The notes beneath the pieces are model-generated. The model was not told the DNA's origin. It saw only the letters and a program-made list of their open reading frames with translations, and ran no database searches. A stretch of 64,000 nt of DNA, taken from positions 35,629 through 99,628 of the forward strand of contig NZ_BJMM01000028.1 in the NCBI RefSeq assembly GCF_006539165.1, in the 5' to 3' direction. Shown here piece by piece: positions 8,334 to 17,430 of the stretch. The DNA is from Streptomyces cacaoi. GTDB lineage: Bacteria; Actinomycetota; Actinomycetes; Streptomycetales; Streptomycetaceae. Position numbers and translations under genes: made by a program. Position 1 is the first letter of the stretch, and each line of letters opens with the position of its first letter.

Positions 8334-9458
8334 TCAGAGCCAGCCGTTGCGCTTGAAGCCGCGGTGGATGCCGTAACAGATGACGAGGATGAGCAGGAGA
8401 ACGGCCGGGTAGGCGTACTTCCACTTCAGCTCCGGCATGTACTCGAAGTTCATGCCGTAGATACCGGCGATCATCGTCGGCACCGCGAAGATCGCCGCCC
8501 AGGCGGTGATCTTGCGCATGTCCTCGTTCTGCGTCACGGTCGCCTGCGCGAGGTTGGCCTGGAGGATCGAGTTGAGCAGATCGTCGAAGCCGAGGACCTG
8601 TTCGTTGACGCGGGTGAGATGGTCGGCCACATCGCGGAAGTACTTCTGGATGTCCGGGTCGATGAGCCGCACCGGGCGCTCGCTGAGCTGCTGCATGGGC
8701 CGCAGCAGCGGGGAGACCGCCCGCTTGAACTCCAGTACCTCGCGCTTGAGTTGGTAGATGCGGCCCGCGTCGCCGCCGCGCCGCGCCTTGCCCGGCTCGT
8801 CGGAGAAGACCTCGATCTCCACCTCGTCGATGTCGTCCTGCACGGCGTCGGCCACGGCCAGATAGCCGTCGACGGTCTGGTCGGCGATCGCGTGCAGCAC
8901 GGCGGACGGGCCCTTGCCCAGCAGCTCCGGGTCGTCCTCCAGCCGGTGCCGCAGGGCGCGCAGGGAGCCCTGGCCGCCGTGCCGGACGGTGATGATGTAG
9001 TCCCGGCCGGTGAAGCACATCACCTCGCCGGTCTCCACCACCTCGCTGGTGGCGGTGAGTTCGGCGTGCTCGACGTAGTGGATCGTCTTGAAGACGGTGA
9101 ACAGGCTCTCGTCGTACCGCTCCAGCTTGGGCCGCTGGTGTGCGTGCACCGCGTCCTCCACGGCGAGCGGATGCAGCCCGAACTCCTGGGCGATACCGGC
9201 GAATTCCTCCTCGGTGGGCTCGTGCAGCCCGATCCAGACGAAGGCCCCGTGGTCGCGGCCCTCGCCCGAGCGCACCCTGCGCAGGGCCTCGCCCGGGCTC
9301 ACATGGCGGGTCTGGCGGCGGCCCTCGACGTAGACGCCGCAGTCGACGACGGCGCTGCTCGCGGAGCAGGCGACGGTGCCGGCGCCCTCGTATCCGTGCC
9401 GGGCGTCCTTGCGCAGCGCCGGACGGACGGCTGCACGCAGTTCTCGGATCATCGACAT
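8334..9458 (-). CDS. corA: CorA-family magnesium/cobalt transporter
   Basis: A 374-residue protein with a large cytosolic N-terminal domain and two C-terminal membrane helices. The CorA signature YGMNFEYMPEL lies just after the first helix (FAVPTMIAGI) and before the second (YPAVLLLILVICYG). The family forms pentameric Mg2+/Co2+ channels. The ATG at 9458 is preceded on the minus strand by GGGAGGGG with a 5-6 nt spacer; the frame opens earlier at 9485 without such a site. A structured leader candidate lies 51-110 nt upstream. Nearby MgtE-N/CBS and DUF1003 genes make this an ion-related neighbourhood. Confidence 0.93.
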   Translation of the reverse strand: MSMIRELRAAVRPALRKDARHGYEGAGTVACSASSAVVDCGVYVEGRRQTRHVSPGEALRRVRSGEGRDHGAFVWIGLHEPTEEEFAGIAQEFGLHPLAVEDAVHAHQRPKLERYDESLFTVFKTIHYVEHAELTATSEVVETGEVMCFTGRDYIITVRHGGQGSLRALRHRLEDDPELLGKGPSAVLHAIADQTVDGYLAVADAVQDDIDEVEIEVFSDEPGKARRGGDAGRIYQLKREVLEFKRAVSPLLRPMQQLSERPVRLIDPDIQKYFRDVADHLTRVNEQVLGFDDLLNSILQANLAQATVTQNEDMRKITAWAAIFAVPTMIAGIYGMNFEYMPELKWKYAYPAVLLLILVICYGIHRGFKRNGWL

Positions 9459-10024
9459 GAGGCCCCTCCCGGGGTGCCGTGTCACGCCGCCGGGTGCGGG
9501 CGCCGTGCTGCCCGGAACGAGGACCTACGGAAGCCGGCGAGCCGGCCGGAGGTCCGCAAAGCGGGCACCACGCACGAGCCGCGGTGACGGCATGCGGGGA
9601 CGGAAAGCAGTGAACGTGCAGGATGCGGAACCGGAACGCTCTTCCGTCGTACACACCCGGGGGACCGGGGTGCCCGCCCGGGACGGCCGGTGGGCCGATA
9701 CGAGCCGGTACGGGGTCACCGGCAGGTGTGCGGGAAACGGTCCGTCAGGGATGGCAGCGCCGACGAGCCGCGGCGGGAACGGAAGAGCGGCTGGTACTGC
9801 ACGGTCGACTCGGATCCATGAGTCCCACCTCCTCCGGCCGGGCCCCCGTGGGGGACGTCGTGAACATGCCTTGACCGGCAGTCAACGGTATCACTGGAAT
9901 GAGCGCGCACGTGTCGCGTCCCTGTGGTACCGCCCACCCGTCGTCGCGCGGCTCACCCAGCGGCCGGAGCGGCCGGCTCCCGCCGCCTGCCGGAGGGCGT
10001 GGGGGCGCGCTCTATGCTCGCGGG
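9459..10024. other. 566-nt divergent intergenic region
   Basis: This region separates corA (leftward) from the SUFU-like gene (rightward). It contains the folded-leader candidate at 9509-9567 and a short palindrome TTGAC-cggca-GTCAA at 9871-9885, which could be an operator or part of a promoter. I see no gene, tRNA or convincing further signal. Confidence 0.6.
9509..9567 (-). promoter_or_regulatory. Candidate structured RNA leader of corA
   Basis: Three stacked helices can form: TGCCCG/CGGGCA (9509-9514 with 9562-9567), GGACCT/AGGTCC (9521-9526 with 9550-9555) and GCCGG-CGAG-CCGGC (9533-9546). The first two helices are separated by a symmetric 6x6 internal loop. Read on the minus strand this lies 51-109 nt before the corA start. 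It does not match a riboswitch class I can name. High GC makes chance pairing likely, so confidence is low. Confidence 0.35.
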
Positions 10025-10618
10025 ATGGCTGACGTACTGACACAGGTCGAGGACCGGTTGACCGGGACGCTGGGCGAGCCGGACGCACGGGCCTCGGTGA
10101 CCTTCCTGGGCACCGAACGCATCGAGGTGCTCCGCTTCGTGGACGCGTCGGCCGGCACCGTGCGGTACGCCACACTCGGGATGGCCGCCGCGCCCATGAC
10201 CGACCCCGCCGACCCGTTCGCCGACCCCGAACGGGGGCCGCGCGCCGAGCTGTTGCTCACCGTGCGGGCCGGGATCGCCGACACCGACAAGGTGCTGCGC
10301 CCGCTCGCCGTGCTCGCGGCCTCCCCGCAGGTCGAGGGTGTCGTCGTCGCGCCCGGAAGCTCCCTGGACACCGGTGAACCGCTGTGGCCCGGCGCGCCGT
10401 TCGGCGCCGTCCTGGTGGCCGAGCCGGGCGGGCTCGTCCCCGATCTGGAGCTGGAGGCGCCGCGCGAGCCCGTCCGGTTCCTGCCCGTGCTGCCGATGAC
10501 GGACAACGAGGCGGCCTGGAAGCGGGTGCACGGCGCGGACGCACTCCAGGAGCGGTGGCTGCGCTTCGGCACCGATCTGCGGGACCCGGCCCGAAGGAGC
10601 GTCCGGCTCGCCGACTGA
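10025..10618 (+). CDS. Suppressor-of-fused (SUFU) domain protein
   Basis: A 197-residue soluble protein beginning MADVLTQVEDRLTGTLGE. The layout resembles bacterial SUFU-domain proteins: an N-terminal helix, strands such as SVTFLGTERIEVLRFVD, then VRYATLGMAA, and a late FLPVLPMTDNEAAWKRVHG segment. In bacteria such proteins have no settled function; some occur as immunity-like proteins of polymorphic toxins. Here there is no adjacent toxin, so that role is not supported. The ATG at 10025 is chosen over a frame opening at 9899, because the extra residues are Arg/Pro-rich. Confidence is moderate because the assignment rests on remembered family resemblance. Confidence 0.65.
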   Translation: MADVLTQVEDRLTGTLGEPDARASVTFLGTERIEVLRFVDASAGTVRYATLGMAAAPMTDPADPFADPERGPRAELLLTVRAGIADTDKVLRPLAVLAASPQVEGVVVAPGSSLDTGEPLWPGAPFGAVLVAEPGGLVPDLELEAPREPVRFLPVLPMTDNEAAWKRVHGADALQERWLRFGTDLRDPARRSVRLAD

Positions 10619-10696
10619 GCCGGAGCGCCGGGACGGACCGCGGGGCGGGCCGCCGTCGGGCGCCCCCCGGCTCGCGGCCGGGGAGGGAGGGGTGCG

Positions 10697-11950
10697 TCAG
10701 TTCGCGGGGGCGGGCTCGGCCGCCGTCCCGCCGGCGTCCTCGCGCTCGTGCACGGGCAGCAGTTCCTCGGCCTCCATGGTGAGGGCCCTGCGGCGGACGG
10801 CGACGATGCCGGCGCCGGCGAGCGCGGCGAGGGCCGCGACCACGAACGGGGTGTGGATGTCCGTCCACTCCTCGATCTTCGGTGCCAGATAGGGCGCGGC
10901 AGCGGCGGCGAACCAGCGCACGAAGTTGTACCCGGCGCTGGCGACCGGCCGGGGAGCGTCCGAGACGCCCAGCGCCAGCTCGGTGTAGACGGTGTTGTTC
11001 AGGCCGATGAAGGCGCCGGAGACGATGGTGCAGACGATGGCCGTGGTGTGGTTGCCGTAGCCGAGGACGGCCAGGTCGATGCCCATCAGCACCAGCGAGG
11101 CCCCCAGCACCTTCAGCGAGCCGAACCGCTCCTGGAGCCGGGGCGCGACCAGCACCGAGAAGACGGCGAGCAGCACGCCCCAGGCGAAGAAGACGGCGCC
11201 GGAGCGGTACGGCGACATGTTCAGCACGAACGGTGTGAAGGCCAGCACGGTGAAGAAGGCGTAGTTGTAGAAGAACGCCGAACCGGCCGCCGAGGCGAGC
11301 CCGCCGTGCCCCAGGGCCTTGACGGGGTCGAGCAGCGAGGTCTTCCGGGCGGGCTTGGGCTGTTCCTTCAGCAGCGTGGTGATGGCCAGGAAGCCGATCG
11401 CCATCAGCGCCGCGGTGCCGAAGAAGGGGAAGCGCCAGCTGGCGTCGCCGAGCACGGCGCCCAGCAGCGGGCCGCAGGCCATGCCGAGGCCGAGCGCGGA
11501 TTCGTACATCAGGATGGCGGCGGCGCTGCCGCCGGCCGCCGCACCGACGATCACGGCCAGCGAGGTCGAGACGAACAGCGCGTTGCCGAGGCCCCAGCCG
11601 GCCCGGAAGCCGACCAGCTCGCCGACCGAGCCGGAGGTGCCGGACAGCCCCGCGAAGACCACCACGAGCGCGAGGCCGAGCAGCAGCGTCTTGCGGCCGC
11701 CGATCCGGCTGGAGACGAAGCCGGTGACCAGCATCGCCAGCGCGGTGATCAGGAAGTACGAGGTGAACAGGAGGGAGACCTGGCTCGGTGTGGCCTTCAG
11801 TCCCTCGGCGATGGACGGGAGGATCGGGTCGACCAGACCGATTCCCATGAACGCCACGACGGAGGCTCCCGCTGTGGCCCACACGGCCTTCGGCTGGCGC
11901 AGGAGGCCCGCCTTGCCCCCTCCTGAGTCGTCGAACGGATCGCCACTCAT
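10697..11950 (-). CDS. MFS transporter, drug-exporter type
   Basis: A 417-residue protein with about 12 membrane helices and the MFS loop 2-3 motif (FVSSRIGGRKTLLLGLAL) and a motif-C-like glycine-rich fifth helix (ALGLGMACGPLLGAVLG). Such proton antiporters expel small toxic molecules. The N-terminus MSGDPFDDSGGGK and a basic/acidic C-tail are cytosolic. The ATG at 11950 has AAGGAG nine nt upstream on the minus strand. The promoter region carries a perfect palindrome (12005-12021), so the gene is probably repressed by a dimeric regulator, but no regulator gene is adjacent. Substrate is unknown. Confidence 0.87.
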   Translation of the reverse strand: MSGDPFDDSGGGKAGLLRQPKAVWATAGASVVAFMGIGLVDPILPSIAEGLKATPSQVSLLFTSYFLITALAMLVTGFVSSRIGGRKTLLLGLALVVVFAGLSGTSGSVGELVGFRAGWGLGNALFVSTSLAVIVGAAAGGSAAAILMYESALGLGMACGPLLGAVLGDASWRFPFFGTAALMAIGFLAITTLLKEQPKPARKTSLLDPVKALGHGGLASAAGSAFFYNYAFFTVLAFTPFVLNMSPYRSGAVFFAWGVLLAVFSVLVAPRLQERFGSLKVLGASLVLMGIDLAVLGYGNHTTAIVCTIVSGAFIGLNNTVYTELALGVSDAPRPVASAGYNFVRWFAAAAAPYLAPKIEEWTDIHTPFVVAALAALAGAGIVAVRRRALTMEAEELLPVHEREDAGGTAAEPAPAN

Positions 11951-12004
11951 GCCTGTCGCTCCTTCGCTGCGGTCCCGGAAAGTCGTTGGTGTATGCACAC
12001 GATA

Positions 12005-12021
12005 AGTTAGAGAGGCTAACT
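12005..12021. promoter_or_regulatory. Palindromic operator of the MFS gene
   Basis: AGTTAG-agagg-CTAACT is a perfect 6-bp inverted repeat with a 5-nt centre, in the style of MarR-family sites. Read on the minus strand it lies between a -35-like TTGCAG and a -10-like TATCGT about 18 nt apart. A bound repressor would therefore block RNA polymerase. The regulator is not encoded in this window next to it. Confidence 0.6.
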
Positions 12022-12166
12022 ACTGCAAGTTACATCTATATCTCCGGCGCATCCCGCGCCCCACCTGCGGCGCCGTGTCCCGGCGGTCCTACGGCCCGTC
12101 GTTCCGCGGGCCGAAGGCGAGTGATCGTCCTTGACGGGACGGCGGCCCGGTAGGACCGTGAGGCCC

Positions 12167-12805
12167 ATGAGGGGCGAACCCAGTTGCCCGAAGTGCGGTG
12201 GCCGGGTCCGGGCGCCCGGCCTCTTCGCCGACACCTGGCAGTGCGGCGTGCACGGCGCCGTCCATCCGTTGCAGCCCGTGATCCCGCCCAGCGTCGAGGC
12301 GCTGGCCGTCGTCGTCGGACGCACCCGGGTGCCCGTGTGGATGCCCTGGCCGCTGCCGGTGAACTGGCTGTTCACCGGCGTCGCCTGCGCGGGCGACGAC
12401 CGCAGCGGAGGGCGCGGCACCGTCGTCGCCTGCTCCGGACCCGGACCGCTCGGCGGCCCCGGCGAACTGCTCCTGGTGGCCGAGGAACTCGGCGTCGGCC
12501 TCGGCGCGCGCTACGCCGGCGTCGAGGGCCCCGACCCCGGCCCCGGCATGCGCGTGGACACCCCGCCCCCGGTCAAGGTCCTCGCTGCCGGACGGCCCAC
12601 GCCGCTGTGGCAGGTCGGCGGAGTGCCCGAGGACCGCGCCGTGTTCGCCGGCGAGGCCCGCGGGCTGTGGCTGTGGGCGATCGTCTGGCCCCAGGAGGCC
12701 GGACTCCTGCTCCACGACGACCTCGTCCTCACCGATCTGCGCGACGCCGGCGCCGAGGTCGACCTCCTGCCCTGCGGTGCGCTCTGCCCGCGGCTGCTCA
12801 CCTGA
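12167..12805 (+). CDS. DUF6758-like protein with N-terminal zinc ribbon
   Basis: A 212-residue protein starting MRGEPSCPKCGGRVRAPG. Cys/His residues CPKCGG and WQCGVHG form a likely zinc ribbon in residues 7-30. The rest is soluble with conserved-looking segments (WMPWPLPVNWLFTGVA, DLRDAGAEVDLLPCGAL). I recall this as a Streptomyces-conserved family of unknown function. The ATG at 12167 places the zinc ribbon at the N-terminus; an in-frame GTG at 12158 is possible. It is transcribed divergently from the MFS gene, and the PHP gene follows on the same strand 131 nt later. Confidence 0.72.
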   Translation: MRGEPSCPKCGGRVRAPGLFADTWQCGVHGAVHPLQPVIPPSVEALAVVVGRTRVPVWMPWPLPVNWLFTGVACAGDDRSGGRGTVVACSGPGPLGGPGELLLVAEELGVGLGARYAGVEGPDPGPGMRVDTPPPVKVLAAGRPTPLWQVGGVPEDRAVFAGEARGLWLWAIVWPQEAGLLLHDDLVLTDLRDAGAEVDLLPCGALCPRLLT

Positions 12806-12936
12806 GGTCGCCCGCCGCCGCCGAGCGGCCGGAGCCCGTCACCCGGACGGCGGCTATCCTGGGCCCGTCACACATCAGCGAACCGCTCGCGCCGACCGTC
12901 CGCCCGAGAGTCCACGCAGAGGGAGAGTCCGCCGCC

Positions 12937-13797
12937 GTGCGCATCGACCTGCACACCCACTCCACCGCGTCGGACGGCACGGACACCCCCGCCCAACTGG
13001 TGCACAACGCCGCGGCGGCGGGCCTGGACGTGGTGGCGCTCACCGACCACGACACCGTCGCCGGCCACGCCGAGGCCGCCGCCGCGCTGCCCGCGGGGCT
13101 GACGCTCGTCCCCGGCGCGGAGCTGTCGTGCCGGTTCGGGGAGGTGAGCCTGCACATGCTGGCCTACCTCTTCGACCCGGACGAGCCCGAACTGGCCCGC
13201 GAGCGCGAACTCGTGCGCGACGACCGGCTGCCGCGCGCCCGCGCCATGGTCGGCAAGCTTCAGGAACTCGGCGTCCCGGTCACCTGGGAGCAGGTCGAAC
13301 GCATCGCGGGAGACGGCTCGGTGGGACGCCCGCACATCGCCGCCGCCATGGTGGAGAGCGGCGTCGTCGAGACCGTCTCCGACGCCTTCACCGACCAGTG
13401 GCTCGCCAACGACGGCCGGGCCTACGTCGACAAGCACGAACTGGACCCCTTCGAGGCGCTCCGGCTGATCAAGGGGGCCGGCGGCGTCGCCGTCTTCGCC
13501 CACCCGCTGGCCGTCAAGCGCGGCCAGTGCGTGCCCGAGAGCGTCCTGGGGGAGCTGGCCGCCGCCGGACTGGACGGCCTGGAGGCCGACCACACCGACC
13601 ACGACCCCGCCACCCGCGCCCGGGTGCACGGCATCGCCGCCGACCTCGGCCTGCTGGTGACCGGCTCCAGCGACTACCACGGCAGCCGCAAGGAGGTCCG
13701 GCTCGGCGCCTTCACCACGGCGCCCGACGTCTACGCCGAGATCGCGGCGCGCGGCTCCGGCGCCCGGCCCGTCACAGCCGGCGAGGCGGGGCAGTGA
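12937..13797 (+). CDS. PHP-domain phosphoesterase
   Basis: A 286-residue enzyme starting VRIDLHTHSTASDGTDTP, with the PHP signatures DLHTHS, ALTDHDT, GAELSC, FAHPLAVK and SSDYHG. These His/Asp residues bind a metal cluster. Close relatives (YciV/RNase AM type) hydrolyse 3',5'-nucleoside bisphosphates or short RNA 5' ends; the exact substrate here cannot be read from sequence. The GTG start at 12937 follows GAGGGAGAG. Frames extending to 12184 are shadows of the preceding gene. MarC follows on the same strand. Confidence 0.87.
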   Translation: MRIDLHTHSTASDGTDTPAQLVHNAAAAGLDVVALTDHDTVAGHAEAAAALPAGLTLVPGAELSCRFGEVSLHMLAYLFDPDEPELARERELVRDDRLPRARAMVGKLQELGVPVTWEQVERIAGDGSVGRPHIAAAMVESGVVETVSDAFTDQWLANDGRAYVDKHELDPFEALRLIKGAGGVAVFAHPLAVKRGQCVPESVLGELAAAGLDGLEADHTDHDPATRARVHGIAADLGLLVTGSSDYHGSRKEVRLGAFTTAPDVYAEIAARGSGARPVTAGEAGQ

Positions 13798-14064
13798 GCG
13801 CCTGAGCCCCCACTGACCCACGGCACCCGTCCGGCACACGCCGGGCGGGTGCGTCGCGCGGTGCGCAGGAGAACGCCCGCGCCATCCGCCGCCCATGAGC
13901 CCCGGCCGACCCGTCCGTGACGACCTGTCGACTTGTCGATCGCCCGTCGCCGGACGGAGCGGGCCGGGCGGGCCCGGACGCAGCCGCCCGGCCCCGGCCG
14001 GATCCCTCCGTCCGTTCCGTCCCGCCCTTCCCCCACCCACCCCGAACCCCAGCAAGGCACCACC

Positions 14065-14673
14065 GTGTTCGACTTCGCCCTCTTCGGCTCCGTCTTCCTC
14101 ACCCTGTTCGTGATCATGGACCCGCCCGGAATGACGCCGATCTTCCTCGGGCTGACCTCCGGGCGTCCCGCCAAAGTGCAGCGCCGGATGGCCTGGCAGG
14201 CCCCGGCTGTCGCGCTCGGCGTGATCACCCTGTTCGGGATCTGCGGCAAACAGATCCTCGACTATCTGCACGTCTCCGTCCCCGCGCTGATGGTCGCGGG
14301 CGGGCTGCTGCTCCTGCTCGTCGCCCTGGACCTGCTCACCGGCAAGAACGACGAACCGACCCAGACCAAGGACGTCAACGTCGCCCTCGTCCCGCTGGGC
14401 ATGCCGCTGCTGGCCGGGCCGGGCGCCATCGTCTCCGTCATCCTCGCCGTCCAGCACGCGCACGGCTGGGGCGGGCAGCTGTCGGTGTGGTCCGCGATCG
14501 CCGCCATGCACGTGGTGCTGTGGCTGGCCATGCGCTACTCGCTGCTGATCATCCGCGTCATCAAGGACGGCGGCGTGGTGCTGGTCACCCGGCTGTCCGG
14601 CATGCTGCTGTCCGCCATCGCCGTCCAGCAGATCGCCAACGGGATCACCCGGTTCATCCACGGCGAGGGATGA
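14065..14673 (+). CDS. MarC-family integral membrane protein
   Basis: A 202-residue protein with six predicted membrane helices. It starts VFDFALFGSVFLTLFVIMDP, the characteristic MarC opening with a DPPG motif after helix 1, and has the PLGMPLLAGPGAI motif between helices 3 and 4. Family function is unsettled; despite the name it is not an established antibiotic pump. The GTG at 14065 is preferred to a frame opening at 13933 because the family always begins at this hydrophobic segment. It is convergent with the hydrolase at 14698, only 24 nt away. Confidence 0.87.
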   Translation: MFDFALFGSVFLTLFVIMDPPGMTPIFLGLTSGRPAKVQRRMAWQAPAVALGVITLFGICGKQILDYLHVSVPALMVAGGLLLLLVALDLLTGKNDEPTQTKDVNVALVPLGMPLLAGPGAIVSVILAVQHAHGWGGQLSVWSAIAAMHVVLWLAMRYSLLIIRVIKDGGVVLVTRLSGMLLSAIAVQQIANGITRFIHGEG

Positions 14674-14697
14674 GACGCGGCCGGCCCGGGCGGGTGC

Positions 14698-15612
14698 TCA
14701 GCCGGAGACCGTCCGCCAGAACCCGGCCAGGGCGCGCGCCGTCTCCCCGGGCCGTTCGGCGTTGGGGGAGTGCCCGGTGCCGGGCACGACGGTGCGCCGC
14801 GCGCCCAGCCGCCGCGCCATCGCGTCCAGCTGCGGAACCGGCCATGCGTCGTCCTCCGCGCCCGAGACCACATGGAACGGCAGGGCCAGCCCGGCGAGTT
14901 CGGTCACCCGGTCCGGCTCCTCGCGCAACTGCCGTCCCGTGGCGACGAGTTGCTCGGGCACCGTGCTCAGCCAGCGGCGCCGCAGGAACTCCTCCACCTC
15001 GGCCGGTGTCCCCGCCGCCTCCGCCTCGGAGTACGGGGCCTGCCCCGCGGCACCCGGCGACTGGTCCAGGGCCCGCATCGCCTCCCAGACCTGTGCCATG
15101 CCCATCGACGACAGCGCGCCCAGCAGCAGTTCGACCCGGTGCTGCTGGGACGCGGAGACCGCGCCCGGGCCGCTGCTGAGCACCGTCAGCGAGGCGAACG
15201 GCTCCGGACCGAGCAGTACGGCGGCCCGCGCCACCAGCCCGCCCAGCGAATGCCCCAGCAGATGCACCGGCCGGCCGCCGGCCCCCGCGCCCAGGGCCGC
15301 CGCCAGCGCCCGCACATCGCGGGCCAGCTCCTCCTGCGCGTAGGCCGCCTCGGCCCGCGGCCCGCCCGACTCGAACTGGCCGCGCCCGTCGACCGCCACC
15401 ACCCGGAACCCGGCGGCGTCCAGCGGCTCCAGCAGGCCGATGAAGTCCTCCTTGCTCCCGGTGAACCCCGGCAGCAGCAGCGCCACGGGCCGCGCCCCGG
15501 GGCCTGCGGCGCCCCCGTCGCCCGTGTCGTGGACGGCGAACTCGCCGCGCTCGGTGGCCAGACGGTACGCCCGGGCACACGGCGGCAGGGTGAGGAACGG
15601 CGGCCTGCTCAT
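14698..15612 (-). CDS. Alpha/beta hydrolase
   Basis: A 304-residue cytosolic protein with an alpha/beta-hydrolase fold. The oxyanion strand LLLPGFTGSKEDF, the nucleophile elbow GHSLGG (Ser) and a C-terminal catalytic His in GTGHSPNAERPGE are visible. The acid is probably in VSGAEDDAWPV. The lid region has low aromatic content and gives no substrate clue. The ATG at 15610-15612 is unambiguous. A strong hairpin (15637-15667) lies between it and the upstream DEAD-box gene, so it should have its own promoter in the short gap or be fed by readthrough. Confidence 0.85.
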   Translation of the reverse strand: MSRPPFLTLPPCARAYRLATERGEFAVHDTGDGGAAGPGARPVALLLPGFTGSKEDFIGLLEPLDAAGFRVVAVDGRGQFESGGPRAEAAYAQEELARDVRALAAALGAGAGGRPVHLLGHSLGGLVARAAVLLGPEPFASLTVLSSGPGAVSASQQHRVELLLGALSSMGMAQVWEAMRALDQSPGAAGQAPYSEAEAAGTPAEVEEFLRRRWLSTVPEQLVATGRQLREEPDRVTELAGLALPFHVVSGAEDDAWPVPQLDAMARRLGARRTVVPGTGHSPNAERPGETARALAGFWRTVSG

Positions 15613-15636
15613 ACGAGGACGCTACCCGTGGCACGA

Positions 15637-15667
15637 CGAAGGCCCCCACGACGGGTGGGGGCCTTCG
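15637..15667 (-). terminator. Intrinsic terminator of the DEAD-box helicase gene
   Basis: A perfect 13-bp stem (15637-15649 with 15655-15667) with a 5-nt loop lies about 70 nt after the helicase stop codon at 15736, read leftwards. It overlaps the promoter zone of the downstream hydrolase. Confidence 0.85.
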
Positions 15668-15735
15668 GGACGTCACGCGGGGCCGCCGGGCCCTACGGGA
15701 AACCCCCGCAGGGGCTCCCGGAGGCCCACGGAGGC

Positions 15736-17430
15736 TCAGCCTTCCTGCTGCTCCGGGGCGGCCGCGGCCGCGCCGCCCGAGCGGGAGCGCGAACGGGTCC
15801 TGCGGCGGCGGGGCTTGCGCGCCTCACCGGCGGCCTCGCCCTCGCCCGCCGTGCCGCCGCCGGCGGCCTCGGCCGCGGGGGCGGATCCGGCCTCGGCGCT
15901 CTCCGGGCGCGCGGGGTGGGAACCGGCCGAGCGGGTGCGCCGGCGCCGCGGCTTGCGCGGTGCGGCGCCCTCGGCGGTCGCGGTCGCCTCCTCGGCCGCC
16001 GCCGAGCCCTCGCCCGCGGACGCCGCCGGTGCGGTGCCCTCGGCGTCCTGCTCGCGCAGCGCGCCCCGGGTGCGCCGGCGCTGCCGCGGCTTGCGCTGCG
16101 GGCGCTCACGCTCGGTGCGCGCGCCCTTGCCGCGCTGCCGGGCGCCGGGCTCGCCGAGATCCTCGATCTCCTCGGCCGCCAGTCCGGCCCGGGTGCGCTC
16201 CGCACGCGGCAGCGTGCCCTTGGCGCCCTCCGGGATGCCCAGCTCGGCGAAGAGGTGCGGCGAGGTGGAGTACGTCTCCTCCGGGTCGTTGAAGTCCAGC
16301 TCCAGCGCCTTGTTGATCAGCTGCCAGCGGGGGACGTCGTCCCAGTCGACCAGCGTGACGGCGGTACCCGAGGCGCCCGCGCGGCCGGTGCGGCCGATGC
16401 GGTGCAGATAGGTCTTCTCGTCCTCGGGCGTCTGGTAGTTGATCACGTGGGTGACGCCGTCGACGTCGATACCGCGGGCCGCCACATCGGTGCACACCAG
16501 CACATCGACCTTGCCGTTACGGAAGGCGCGCAGCGCCTGCTCGCGCGCCCCCTGGCCCAGGTCGCCGTGGACGGCACCGGCGGCGAAGCCGCGGCGGGAG
16601 AGCTGCTCGGCGACATCGGCAGCGGTGCGCTTCGTCCGGCAGAAGATCATCGCGAGCCCGCGGCCCTCGGCCTGGAGGATGCGCGCGACCATCTCCGGCT
16701 TGTCGAGCGAGTGCGCCCGGTAGACGTGCTGCTCGGTGTTGGCCACCGTCTGGCCCTCGTCGTCCGGCGCGGTGGCCCGGATGTGCGTGGGCTGGCTCAT
16801 GTACCGGCGGGCGAGCGAGATCACCTGGCCCGGCATCGTCGCGGAGAAGAGCATCGTCTGCCGGCGGGTGGGCAGCATCTCGATGATCTTCTCGACGTCG
16901 GGCAGGAAGCCCAGGTCGAGCATTTCGTCCGCCTCGTCCAGCACGAGCGTGCGGATCTCGGACAGACGCAGCTTCTTCTGGCCCGCGAGATCCAGCAGCC
17001 GGCCGGGCGTGCCGACGACGACGTCGACGCCCTTGTTCAGCGCCTCGATCTGCGGCTCGTACGCACGGCCGCCGTAGATGGACAGAACCCGGACATTGCG
17101 CACCTTGCCGGCCGTGAGCAGGTCGTTGGTGACCTGCTGGCACAGCTCGCGGGTCGGAACGACGACCAGCGCCTGCGGCGCGTCCGTCAGCTCCTCGGGC
17201 CGCGCACGGCCCAGCTCGGCATCGGCGGGGACGGTGACCGACTCCAGCAGCGGAAGTCCGAAGCCCAGCGTCTTGCCGGTGCCGGTCTTCGCCTGACCGA
17301 TGACGTCGGTGCCCGCGAGGGCCACCGGAAGCGTCATCTCCTGGATCGGGAACGGTGTGGTGATGCCGACGGCCTCCAGGGCCTCGGCCGTCTCGGAGAG
17401 AATCCCGAGATCTCGAAACGTGGTGGACAG
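15736..17430 (-). CDS. DEAD-box RNA helicase, RhlE/CsdA-like, non-ATG start
   Basis: All helicase motifs are present: AKTGTGKT (I), PTRELCQQ (Ia), TPGRLLD (Ib), LDEADEML (II), FSATMP (III), CTDVAARGIDV (V) and HRIGRTGRAG (VI). A long disordered tail with repeated RRRRTRS blocks probably binds RNA. The first ATG in frame (17337) would cut away the Q motif. The frame continues upstream with FRDLGI...TPFPIQE, a proper Q motif with its Phe codon at 17418, up to a stop at 17503-17505, yet contains no ATG, GTG or TTG. I choose CTG at 17430, preceded by AGAGG; ATC at 17433 or CTG at 17487 are alternatives. Role: RNA remodelling, for example in cold stress or ribosome assembly. The order matches mycobacterial rhlE. 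Confidence 0.9.
   Translation of the reverse strand: MSTTFRDLGILSETAEALEAVGITTPFPIQEMTLPVALAGTDVIGQAKTGTGKTLGFGLPLLESVTVPADAELGRARPEELTDAPQALVVVPTRELCQQVTNDLLTAGKVRNVRVLSIYGGRAYEPQIEALNKGVDVVVGTPGRLLDLAGQKKLRLSEIRTLVLDEADEMLDLGFLPDVEKIIEMLPTRRQTMLFSATMPGQVISLARRYMSQPTHIRATAPDDEGQTVANTEQHVYRAHSLDKPEMVARILQAEGRGLAMIFCRTKRTAADVAEQLSRRGFAAGAVHGDLGQGAREQALRAFRNGKVDVLVCTDVAARGIDVDGVTHVINYQTPEDEKTYLHRIGRTGRAGASGTAVTLVDWDDVPRWQLINKALELDFNDPEETYSTSPHLFAELGIPEGAKGTLPRAERTRAGLAAEEIEDLGEPGARQRGKGARTERERPQRKPRQRRRTRGALREQDAEGTAPAASAGEGSAAAEEATATAEGAAPRKPRRRRTRSAGSHPARPESAEAGSAPAAEAAGGGTAGEGEAAGEARKPRRRRTRSRSRSGGAAAAAPEQQEG

Noticed and set aside
9509..9567. Known magnesium riboswitch (M-box) for the corA leader
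   Set aside because: The helices and loops do not match the M-box pattern I know, so only an unnamed structure is proposed.
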